A program made the position numbers and the translations under genes. This document shows positions 21,019 to 31,431 of a stretch of 64,000 nt of DNA, in pieces. Below the pieces are notes generated by a model. That model was given only the letters and a program-made list of their open reading frames with translations. It made no database searches and was not told the DNA's origin. The stretch is from Chlamydomonas reinhardtii. Taxonomy: Eukaryota > Chlorophyta > Chlorophyceae > Chlamydomonadales > Chlamydomonadaceae. The stretch spans positions 1,645,763 to 1,709,762 of the forward strand of contig NC_057007.1 of the NCBI RefSeq assembly GCF_000002595.2, written 5' to 3'. The stretch's first letter is position 1, and the number at the start of each line of letters is the position of its first letter.

Positions 21019-22853
21019 AAAGGTCTATTTTAAGCGGAGTGCAACGCAGATTAAAATTGGTTTTGAAGTAAGGCGTAAGACAAAGGTCCGGACATGCGTT
21101 GTGTTTGAGGTGGGTGGAGTGCGGAGGACATGGGGCGTGCCGGTTTGGCCCTGGAGCCTTGGGTGGGCAATGAGCAGCCTCAGCAGCTCAGTCCAGTTGT
21201 CTTTGATTTATTGCCGGCATTACCGCGAGCGGTATGTGGCCGGCTTTTAGCAGCTTTTCACTAGTCTTGCACAACTGACTCGCATTGAGTATTGGCCAGA
21301 CTTGCTTACAGCGCATTACCCCGATCAAGCTTTTCTCAGTGGCTACCAGATACTGATCTATCAAGGACAAAGAACATAAGAGCGAGAAGTGAAAGAAAAA
21401 AAGAAGGCCACAGGCGGCGCCACGCTCCTGCTTGTTTGCGCGCAGCCCGTAGGGCTGTGGCGCATTCCTTCCAGGCAAACAGGATTTCAGCATGCCAGAA
21501 CTCATGCGATTAGACCGCGATTTCTTGCGTTCATTAGCCGGGCCGGAGCTCGGTCCTTGGATCAGAGCAGCATCAACCAATGCAGCAGCAAGCGCTTAGT
21601 ACACCAGCGACAGCAGCGGCAGAGGAGCGGCCCACACCGGGCGAGTCCAGAGGTTTGTGGTGTCTGTGCAGGGTCCGCGGCCGGCCGACAAATGGGATGT
21701 GCCGCATTGTATTTGAGCGTATTAGTACTTTTTTCCCGTTTAGTCCATGGCACTGGGTGACAGGCCCCCGGCTGGTGCCCGGGTCAACAAACTTCCGGAG
21801 GGTCCCGGGTGAACAAACCTTCCGGCTGGTGCCCGGGTGAACAAACCTCCGGTTGGGCATGCCGGGTGAATAACGCCTCCGGCTGGTGCCCGGGTGAACA
21901 AACCTCCGGCTTAGCATCCGGGTGAACAACTGCCGGCGTACACGGTACGCACTAACATGCTCTAGCTGTGTGATGCCTCAGAATAACCGGCTTATCATCG
22001 GCAGCAGCAAAGAATGGGTACAACGGGTCGGCGTGCAGGCGGCAGGATCACCAGCTGCAGCGGTGCAACCTGCTGCAGCTTGCGCGGCGGGGTTCCCAGG
22101 GCGCAGCAGCAGCAAAGGCGGGGCATAACGGGGCGGCGGCCGAGACGGGCGGTGGCTAGCGGGGGCCGAAGCCGCCACCGCCGCGACACAGTGCCGCTGT
22201 CGGCACGCTGCAGACTGAGAAATCTAGGAACGGTGAGGGGGGTGATGCTCAGGGCGGCGCCTGCGGGGTGGCTTGGCGCCGCCTGCTCTTGGCGGCGTCT
22301 GCGGGGCGGTTTGGCGCCGCCTAAGACTAGCAGCACCCCGCAGATCGTAAGGCATGGCTGGAGCTGATGGTGGAACGGGGCAGTGCAGGCGTGGGACATG
22401 CGGACGGCCGCATTGGCGGGTCGGAGCAAACGCTGGGACGAGAGTCAGCTGCGGCTTGCGGATTCGTGTAGGGGGGATGTATGGGCACGCAGGAATGTGA
22501 ATGGGGGTAGTTGCTGCCCGGCGTGTTGAGAAGCCGGCCGGGCAGACTTTTGTGGGCGGCGGCCGTGACCGGCGCCGCCAGGCCGTGCCGCACGGGGGCC
22601 TAAACGGAGATAGGTCTTTGCCCCGCGGCACGGCTACCAAGCCCCTCTTCTGTTTCGCTGCCTCCCGGATATTTGGAGCTTTGCCATTTTGTTTGTGGAA
22701 AGGGACGGGCCGCGCAGGTGGCTGTATGGGTGTGGCCCTTTTGAGACGGATGACATCCAGACATGACGAGTATGTGGCTGTACGGAGTGAGGTCATGTGT
22801 AAGCGTTGCGTGGTGTGATCTGGAAGGACCTCTTGTCTGCAGCCGACCATCTC
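21019..22853 (+). repeat. 739-bp repeat, variant copy 1
   Basis: The first about 290 bp (starting AAAGGTCTATTTTAAGCGG) and the last about 350 bp (22505-22853) match copies 2 and 3 almost perfectly. About 100 bp of the middle is replaced here by about 1.2 kb of other sequence (about 21310-22504). That segment includes about six roughly 28-bp units around CCGGGTGAACAAACCTCCGG at 21770-21935. No protein function is recognised. Confidence 0.75.
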
Positions 22854-23592
22854 AAAGGTCTATTTTAAGCGGAGTGCAACGCAGATTAAATTGGTTTTGA
22901 AGTAAGGCGTAAGACAAAGGTCCGGACATGCGTTGTGTTTGAGGTGGGTGGAGTGCGGAGGACATGGGGCGTGCCGGTTTGGCCCTGGAGCCTTGGGTGG
23001 GCAATGAGCAGCCTCAGCAGCTCAGTCCAGTTGTCTTTGATTTATTGCCGGCATTACCGCGAGCGGTATGTGGCCGGCTTTTAGCAGCTTTTCACTAGTC
23101 TTGCACAACTGACTCGCATTGAGTATTGGCCAGACTTGCTTACCCACCCGCCCACCCTGCAAGTCTGTTTGGAAAGTGCCCGCTGGCGTTGAGGGGTCTT
23201 ACTGTTGCAATGGCGTTACTGTTTATGCTACACAGTATCCGGGGGGTAGTTGCTGCCCGGCGTGTTGAGAAGCCGGCCGGGCAGACTTTTGTGGGCGGCG
23301 GCCGTGACCGGCGCCGCCAGGCCGTGCCGCACGGGGGCCTAAACGGAGATAGGTCTTTGCCCCGCGGCACGGCTACCAAGCCCCTCTTCTGTTTCGCTGC
23401 CTCCCGGATATTTGGAGCTTTGCCATTTTGTTTGTGGAAAGGGACGGGCCGCGCAGGTGGCTGTATGGGTGTGGCCCTTTTGAGACGGATGACATCCAGA
23501 CATGACGAGTATGTGGCTGTACGGAGTGAGGTCATGTGTAAGCGTTGCGTGGTGTGATCTGGAAGGACCTCTTGTCTGCAGCCGACCATCTC
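22854..23592 (+). repeat. 739-bp repeat, copy 2
   Basis: Directly abuts copy 3. A 143-codon open frame (23126-23557 +) and a 149-codon one (23140-23589 -) are shared with copy 3, but neither resembles a known protein. It contains the intact, empty version of the LINE target site (GGACATGCGTTGTGTTTGAG, around 22924-22943). Confidence 0.85.
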
Positions 23593-23676
23593 AAAGGTCT
23601 ATTTTAAGCGGAGTGCAACGCAGATTAAATTGGTTTTGAAGTAAGGCGTAAGACAAAGGTCCGGACATGCGTTGTG
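23593..23676 (+). repeat. 739-bp repeat, copy 3, left part
   Basis: First 84 bp of copy 3, ending with the 11-bp target duplication CATGCGTTGTG (23666-23676). It resumes at 44249 beyond the LINE and CACTA insertions. The two parts sum to 739 bp exactly. Confidence 0.9.
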
Positions 23677-23731
23677 ATGATGATGATGTGTTACAGGGTT
23701 GGAAGTGTGCATTCCTGAACCTGTAACGAGA

Positions 23732-25559
23732 CTAACCGAGCCGCAAGGGCTCCTCGTCTCTCCTGTTAGCAATGTTGTGAGCTTCATGCACACGCAAGGC
23801 AGAATCTCTCAACCTCAGAAGCTTGTTACGTCTAGCCCAGATATCACTAAGACAGCATGCTAGCACGGTTTGATCCGAAGCATTCATGATCTGTTGCATA
23901 TTGCCCGCAAGTCCGTAACTTTCTCTTATGTCAGCGTAAGCCTCACACTCAAGGAGTACGTGCCGTTCATCCTCAACTCCATGATTGCAGCAGTAACAGC
24001 GCCTCTCACTTCTCGGCAAATGCTGGTTCCTATTTGCAGATAGAGGCCAGCAACACATACGGAATCTCATCAAGCCTCTGTGAGCCTCATACGGAATGAT
24101 ACACTGCGCGTGGGGTGGGTGCATGCAGGGTGCGCGGCGCTCAAAGCTGAGCCCCATCCAGTGCTTGTACTTGGCCATGTGCATACCTGGTTGTTTAGAA
24201 TCAGATGGGAAAGAATCTGGTATGCACTGTAGCCGTTCGTGCGTCCAACCGTCCATCATGCGCTCACGGAAAGCTCCAGCAAGATCAGCTTCGTCCAATG
24301 GGTTGGAGAGTAGCCAATCAACCCGCGCTCTCACGCTACTACGTCGTGTAGTATCCGGCATACCCTTCCACACATCGGCAAAATGCTCAATTATCCGCAG
24401 AAATGATTGGCCCCAGCTTAACCTGCAATCAGCGGGCTGGCCCTGTGGGCGACTCTTGGCATCAACTGCCTCAACTAGCTCCTCAGTCAGGGCACGGTAA
24501 CAGTAAGTGTGCTTCTGTTTGCGAATGCGGTTATAGAAACCAATAAGCATCTTAAAGACGTGGTACTGCAACGGTAGCCGACCTAATTCTGCATAAAGGA
24601 GCCGATTGGCGGGCCGTGCTGCACCAGTACACTGCCTCATAAAGTTAGTTTGGAGTTTCACGGTCTCATCCTTCAAAGCAGCCTCAAACAGGCCTTCCGC
24701 TAAGTTGTTCCTGTCTTGTCCCCTGTTGCCTTGCGGCCCTCCATTCAGCGCGTCAACTATCATGTCGGGGCCCCACGCTTCACAGCCATAAGTGGCAATA
24801 GCTCTGACTTGAGAGTCAAATAGACGCATCCTAATGTCCGCCGCCAAAAGGTTACGCTTCTGCGTACGTGCAAGTAGACTGAAAGCCGCTCCACGAGCAG
24901 CGTCATTCAGGGCACCCCTGCAGGCTGAGAAAGGGGCTCCCGGCCCATACACCAAGCCTAAGTAGCGGGCTCTATCAACCGCGGGAATGCTTTGGCCTTG
25001 CAGCCGTAACCTGTCGCATTTGGCTGCTACCCTGGTAGCAACTTCCTGACTGCTGGCAAAAACAAGCCGTTCACACTTCTTCACGTTAGCGCGCATACCA
25101 AAACACGCACAGAAAGTGTCCACATACCCAAGTAGCTCACGCATCCGTTCCAAGGAGGTGGCTAGTAAGCTAACATCATCCGCATAAAGCAAGAGAGAAA
25201 TGCGCTCGTTGTCAAGCGTAGGTGAGTCCCTTCCGTGCTTGGATCCACTAGGGCCGTCATCTGCATCATGCGCGTCGATCAGATCACCTAGTGTCTCAAT
25301 AAACAGCCCAAACAACTCAGTGCTAAGCGGGTCGCCCTGCTTCACACCTAGTAGAGAGGGGAAGGGCTCTCCTATCTTGCCGTCTACCTTCACCTTCATC
25401 TCAACCTTGTTGTACGCGCGTTGAATTGCACTCAGCATACGCCCTGTGATGCCCCGCTCCTGCAACCTAGCCCATAGCGCTTCCCTTGGTACCTTATCAA
25501 AGGCTTTCTCGAAATCAATCTGCACGATAATCAGTGGAGGAAGGCTGGCTCGATTGCGC
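23732..25559 (-). pseudogene. LINE reverse transcriptase, C-terminal half
   Basis: Open for about 600 codons up to the CACTA boundary. Reverse transcriptase motif A is VQIDFEKAFDKVP, motif B GVKQGDPLSTELF, motif C LLYADDVSLLA, so both catalytic Asp of YADD are present. A thumb-like region follows, then a C-terminal Cys/His knuckle (CYCCNHGVEDERHVLLEC) typical of L1-like and plant LINE proteins. Stop at 23732-23734. The N-terminal half lies 17.6 kb away at 43207-44217. Confidence 0.9.
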
Positions 25560-25690
25560 CACTGTAACGACGGGAAACTCGCGTCTCGGCGCGTCTCAGC
25601 GCGTCCGAGCGCGTCAGGATGCGTCAGGGGGCGTCTGGCCGCGTATCGTGACGCGAGTGCTGAGACGCGAACAGTGACGCGAACTACTTT
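25560..25690 (+). repeat. CACTA left terminus with CGCGTC subterminal repeats
   Basis: Inverted repeat followed by about eight GCGTC/GACGC words within about 110 bp. In CACTA elements such words bind the element's accessory DNA-binding protein. Confidence 0.85.
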
Positions 25691-25768
25691 GAAGGGGACC
25701 CATACCGTGGGGTACGGTGTGCCCCCGCTTGTCGGACTGTCCCTTCAATTGTAATTCGCATCCATACC

Positions 25769-26077
25769 GTGGTGCGCACGGTGTTTTACACTAGCCTATA
25801 CTGCTATTGCGACAAATGTAGCCTTGCCCGGCAGTATGTGGGCTGTCATGGGCAGATTGGCCCCTGCACCTGCGCCTGCTGCCGCAAGCCCCTGCACCCC
25901 TGGCCCTGCACCCGGGCGGGCTGGCCAGCCCCGCCTCTGCCCCGTCGCCCCAACCAACCTTTAGGCGCAGTTCAGCCAGCCTGCGCCAGCCAGCCGATAT
26001 GTGCCGATACTGCTTACAACAAGCCTATAAGCCTAGATACAGTAAGCAAAGGCATTGGCACAGGCGAGCATCGGTGA
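25769..26077 (+). CDS. Small Cys-rich open frame upstream of the transposase
   Basis: 102 codons, with ten Cys and two His in the first 50 residues (CYCDKCSLARQYVGC, then CTCACCRKPLHPWPC), resembling a compact zinc-binding module. It lies between the left subterminal repeats and the transposase start, so it could be a separate small protein, an upstream open frame in the transposase leader, or chance. No splice signals were used. Confidence 0.3.
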   Translation: MVRTVFYTSLYCYCDKCSLARQYVGCHGQIGPCTCACCRKPLHPWPCTRAGWPAPPLPRRPNQPLGAVQPACASQPICADTAYNKPISLDTVSKGIGTGEHR

Positions 26078-26181
26078 CACCGGTGCAATCGGTCGCCCAC
26101 CACCAAGTATTTGCCCCTTGCCTCGTTTGACCGCTATTCTCTTGAAAACATAAACATGACTGACGAACTCATGAATCACTC

Positions 26182-29100
26182 ATGATACGTCTGCCAACGG
26201 GCCTTGTTCCGTTGGTGGCGGCCTGGGGCCTTCAGAGCGCGCTTCACAGCGGGCTTGTATGGCTCCAGGCCGACCAACCCACCTCAGCGCTTACTGCGCA
26301 CGTAGTGCTGTCAATGTTAACATTAGTGTTAGTGCTGGCGGCTCTGGCAACGGTTCACCTGAGCTTTGCTCCTCGCGCTATCAGCCAAAGTTCACAAACG
26401 GAAGAGCTACAAATCTTCATTAGGCTTCCTTCAGGGCAACTCGTCACGTTCGTGGGACCTGTCGATGCCACTGTGGGCTCTGTCTTCGACTTTATCGCTT
26501 CCACGACCCTCTTCCATCTAGATAACAGCCGGATATGGCGCTTGGTCGCGCGCGGCGGCGACACGCTGCTGGAGCGTTCGACCGTGCTGGCACGTCGTGG
26601 CCTGGCGTCCGGTTCCGAGCTGCAAGTGCTCGCACGGCTAATGGGTGGCACTCCAAAGAGAAGGCCATCAGCACCCTCAGGTATAGTTGTTGGGAGTCAA
26701 GAGGCTTGGCACGGCAAAGGACTTACAACCACACCGTGTGCACGCAGACAACTGGCTCAGCCTCCACCGCTTCACCCGCTTTCGAAACCACTTCGGAGAC
26801 CCCGTCTACACGTGCACCAACCCTGGATGCCGTTCGCCAACACAGTTGAAGGATAGAGCGGCTTGCTCTCGCCACGAAAAATGCTGTGAGGGTGCACCTC
26901 GGGACCTCCCTCTCCCTGCCGGTACCGGTGGCGAAGGCGGCCTAGGAGACGCTGACTTTCCTGAGGGAGGGAGGGATTCGCCTGCGGGTTCTGTTAGTGA
27001 GAGCGACAGCATGGACACTAACGGTAGCGGCACCGGCAGCGGTAGCGGCACCGGCAGAGGTAGCGGCACCGGCAGCGGTAGCGGCACCGGCAGCGGTAGC
27101 GGCACCGGCAGCGGTAGCGGCACCGGCAGCGGTAGCGGCACCGGCAGCGGTAGTGGCACCGGCAGCGGCAGCGGCACCGACGGCGGCGGCGGCGGGAATG
27201 TTGGCAATGGCAGTGACAGGAGTGGTGGTGGCTACAGTAATAGCGGCAGCGCCCGGGTGGACAGCGACTACCTATACTCCGATGAGGAAGAGGAAGATGC
27301 TGCTGACGCTGAACCGGGTAAGTATCGCGCAGGTTGCGGTCCTCCTTTGCGCGCCGCAAGCCCGGGTCTGGGTGCTGGGTCATGCCTCTGTCCTGGGGTT
27401 CTCGCTTCCGGACATGGCTTATGTTCAGATCGTTGAGGAGCGACATCTAACTTTGCATTACCCTGATGTCCCGCCCAACCCTGCCCCCCCACCCCCAATC
27501 CACAGGTCATTTCCTGGCGGCAGCTCTACACCGCGTTGTGGCTTCTCTCGACCAGGACGACCCTGCCAACATCAACACCATTGAGCTGCTGAATGCTATT
27601 CTGCAGCAATTCGGGCACCTGGCGCCTGTTGACGGCGACGGTGATGCTGATGACCAAGCCGGTGCGGTTGCCAACGACCTTGCGGCGCAGGGTATGGTCA
27701 TGCAACCCACCAACATCTCCGAACTACAGCATGGTGCGCGGTCTGTGCAGCACTTCAAGGGCATCATGTCAGAGCCGCTGTGGAGAACAGGCACTCAATG
27801 TAAGTCGGGATGTGGGTCGGGTCGGGTCGGGCGGGGTTGGGACAGCGGGATTTCGACAGGCTTTGACAAGGGAGCTCTGGGGTATGGCGTGGTGGGCGCA
27901 GCAGCAGGCGCGGGCAACACTGGAATGGAATGGGTATTCGAACTGCCACTGCAACGCCACGGAATTCTGTGTATGTAACGGCGCACTTGATTGACGCGAT
28001 GCACCTCCCTTTCCGTGGCTTTCACCCTCTCCGCTGGCACACTACTGCAATTCCGGTACGACACCTATCTGCGCAGCTGCACCTATCACTGTGGGGCAGT
28101 TTGCTTACGCTTGGATGAAGGAGAAGATTGATGGGCGCGTACGGGATAATGTTGCGGACCGTCAGCTGCGTTTCCTTCGTGACGTGTGCTTTCCACCTGG
28201 CAATAACTTGCCCCCGTCGCTGTACATAATGAAGAAGATGTTGGACATTCCAGACGCACGTGACTTTGAGAAGCACGTTTGTTTGAGCGACAAGTGCTTG
28301 TTCCCTGATTTCCCTCGAGATGAGTGGCACCAGCACCTGCAAGATGAGTGCGGCTGCGGCCATCGACGGTTTAAGCCTGCCCGGCCAGGACACCAACCAG
28401 TTCCGAACAAGGTACGTTGCATGCTTTACTTGTTGCCCATGCGGAGCCTCCCCATAGCAATAAGTCTCCCCAGGTCTCCCAATCCTGCATGCCCTTGTTC
28501 CGTCAACCCTTCTTGACTTCAGTGCCCTTTGCCATGACCGCGTGCACGTGCTGTCTTCCCACAGAGGTTCTACGACTTCGGTGTCGAGAATGTCGTGCGC
28601 GGCATGTTCATGGACCCACGGTTCTGCACGTTTCGCGGCACAGGGCGCGACAACAACCCTGACGACTTCTACGGCTCGCGGTACGCGCAAGACATCAATG
28701 CCAAGACTTCCGGCGAGTTCTTCGAGCCCGACAGCTCGGCTTACGACCTGGGCTTTGACTTCGGCGAGGTCTTCTCATTCAAGAAGTACAGCTGCGGGAT
28801 GCTGTTCATTCGGTGCGTGTGACGGACCTCAGCCTGTTGTATAGTATGGGCAATTGCTTTCCTGTGCACCTACAGTGTCTCCGTGTGCATTTGATGTAAT
28901 GGGCATCGTTAGGTATGTGCCTATGCTGTAATCATCACCCACCAGACCTTATTGCTCCCCTCTTTAACTGCTGTCTTCAGGTGCGCGGACCTGCCAGTGA
29001 CTCAACGCAGCAAGCGCCGCCACTGCTTCCCCCTGATCATCACGCCCGGACCTTCGGAGCCTGACTCAATGGAAGTCTACTTGCGCCCAACACTGACAGC

Positions 29101-31361
29101 ATTCAAGGCCTTCGGGCCTGGCACCGAGGGTATGACCGTGGTGGACGCTGCTTCGGGCCGGACCTTTGGGCACAAGATGTTTCTGGGCGGTATCTTTGCT
29201 GGTGAGTGGGCTTTTAGTCCGTGCTGGGGCGGGAGCGTTTGGGGACGGTAGTGGTGGGGCGGGGGCAGGAGTGCTCAGGCGTGGGCGGGAATGCTAGGGT
29301 GGTGTGGGAGAGCTGGGGCAGGGGTGGGAGTGCAGGGGCGGGGCGCGGGGCAGGTGTGCTGGGGTGGGGTGGGAGTGCTGGGGTGAGGGCAGGAGTGCTG
29401 TGGCTTAGGTGGGCATGATGGGGCGGGGTTGGGCTGGTGGTGGTGGTTCTGGGGTGGGGGTAGGAGGACTGGGGGCGGGAGTGCTTGGGTCCGTATGTTG
29501 ACCTCTGCTTGGTCTGCACGCAGATACGCCTGCAAACCGGACGTTGAGTCTTTGGCTCTCCCATGCGGCCAAGAACGCATGTGGGCACTGCATGCTGCTG
29601 GGAGAGACTGGCCCTAACGGCCATGGTACATACTTTCTGGGGTACAACAAGCCGGCGGACATCAACACAGCGCTGAACGTCCTGTTGCCACCTGACTGTC
29701 AGATGCCAGAGACTGCACTATGCGGTGACAGCAGGATCCGGATCTCTCATGCGCACCACATGGATCGGGCACAGGTTGTGGAAAGTAATCATGACTTGGC
29801 ATCGGCGCTGGGTTGCCATGGCATTTCCTGCATAGCGAAGGAGCTGTCGTACATAGACATGAATAACGTGTGGGTTGTGCCCATAGCGCATGCAGCTCTG
29901 TTCGGTGTCATCAAGAAGTTCTGGCACTTTGTGCTGGGCGAGTCCGTCAAGAAGGCTGAGAGTGACTTTGTGTTAAGTGTAGAGGCTCGTCGCAGAATGA
30001 CTGCACGTGCATCCCATTTCATCATTACTAATGACTTTAACCGACCCTACCGTGACATTGTCCCCTGCTCGTACTGGACCATGGAAGAATGGCTGCACTG
30101 GACGGACTGCTTCTCCCTATACGTCCTGCACTCGCACGGAGGGGATCCTAATAAAGTTGTGATGCCGGTAGTTACACGGAAAGATGATGCAGGGCTGGAT
30201 CGTGAGTTTGACCTGGGGAGAATGTGGGAGATGTTGCGCACGGCCATGCTGCATTATCTGCGGTATGACCAATTCTCGGAGGCTGCGTGTGACAGTGCAG
30301 CAGTAACCTTCAAACAGTTCTGCTGTGACTCGGAGCTCGTGTTTGGCATGAAGTTTGCTACCTACAACATGCATCTACTGGCATGTAGGCTACGCGAGCA
30401 GGAGCGTGCACGTGGGCACGTGGCGTTTGCAACTGAGTTCTGGGTCGAGCGCGGTGTGCAGCAGGTCAAAAGTGGGGTCAAGTTCCGCACAACCAGGTGT
30501 CCAGAGCAAATTATTGTGAGTGGGTTCCTTGCAAGTGCCCGGCTCGCTGAGATGCGAGCTGAGCGTGGCAGGGGAGGTGGCACCGCGGATGGTGGTGCAA
30601 CCGGGCCAGCCGGGGTAGAGGCCGGCCATGCACTGGCTGCGGGTGGGAGCCAGTACAAGTCATTTGATGAGTGGGTGCCAGATTACCGTGCAGCACACGT
30701 CACATTGACGGGGGATGTTTGCGCGGATGTAGAGGATGGTGAGGGTTCCCAGCTGCTTGGGCGCGGATATGTGGCGGGTCCGACCGAGCGGACAGTTGTC
30801 TTCGAAGCATTCATGAAGGCTTTTAGTAAAGAGGACTTTGCGACACGTTCAGGTGTGGTGGAGGGTGACTTGCAGAACGCAAGTGTTATTATATTCAAAC
30901 GTGCACTTGTACGACGTGACCAGGTTTTACTATCTACAAAGTATAACTTGACCACTGCACGTGAGTCATTTTATGTGAAGACTAAGTATGCGCCATCCCT
31001 TGACACCCCAGAGGACGATCAGGACGTGTCTGTGTATGTTGGAGAGGTTGCATTCTATGCTCGTGTGCAAACCGTGCGTGGGGTTGTATGCCGTGTGGCG
31101 ATTTGCGAATTGCATAAGGTGGAGGTGGTACGGCCGCAGTCGTTGTACTATGCTGCAGACTTTAGTCGCCGCAAGGCAACCCCCAACCAAGAACGCCAGC
31201 AGACGTTCCTGAACTCGTTCCCCGTGCTATTGCAAGCCATTGACTCGAAGGTGATGCGCTGCAAGCTCGACGAGAATAAAAGTTACTTCATTACGTACCA
31301 CTTGTTTTCTCAGTTGCCAACCAATGATGGTGATTGGCAAGGAGCAGTGCAAGTTGGGTAG
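26182..31361 (+). CDS. CACTA transposase (TNP2-like) with N-terminal ubiquitin-like domain
   Basis: Seven exons in phase: 26182-26680, 26748-27317, 27506-27799, 28077-28411, 28565-28812, 28981-29201 and 29524-31361, giving 1334 residues. Residues 41-60 are a hydrophobic helix. Residues 76-156 resemble ubiquitin, opening LQIFIRLPSG and closing SELQVLARLMGG. A Cys/His finger (YTCTNPGC, then CSRHEKCC) and a Gly-Ser-Thr repeat follow. The TNP2 core has KHVCLSDKCLFPD with CGCGHRRF, FPLIITPGPSEPDSMEVYLR, DTPANRTLSLWLSHAAKNAC, TARASHFIITNDFNRPYRD and a His/Glu-rich end (ATEFWVERGVQQVK). It should cut and rejoin the CACTA ends in the nucleus. The start is uncertain; a Met at residue 45 would remove most of the leader. 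A TGTAA signal lies at about 31386. Confidence 0.85.
27022..27180 (+). repeat. 18-bp coding minisatellite (Gly-Ser-Gly-Thr linker)
   Basis: About eight tandem units of GGCACCGGCAGCGGTAGC inside transposase exon 2, encoding a flexible TGSGSG linker between the finger region and the catalytic part. Confidence 0.9.
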
Positions 31362-31431
31362 CCGCTCACGCGGCTGATGCAGTCTGTAACATGATGATGT
31401 CTTCTGGGCTTGTGTCTTCCGGGGCCGCCAA

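Noticed and set aside
26806-27207. 133-codon Pro-Leu-Pro repeat frame on the minus strand
   Set aside because: It is the antisense of the Gly-Ser-Thr linker repeat of the transposase.
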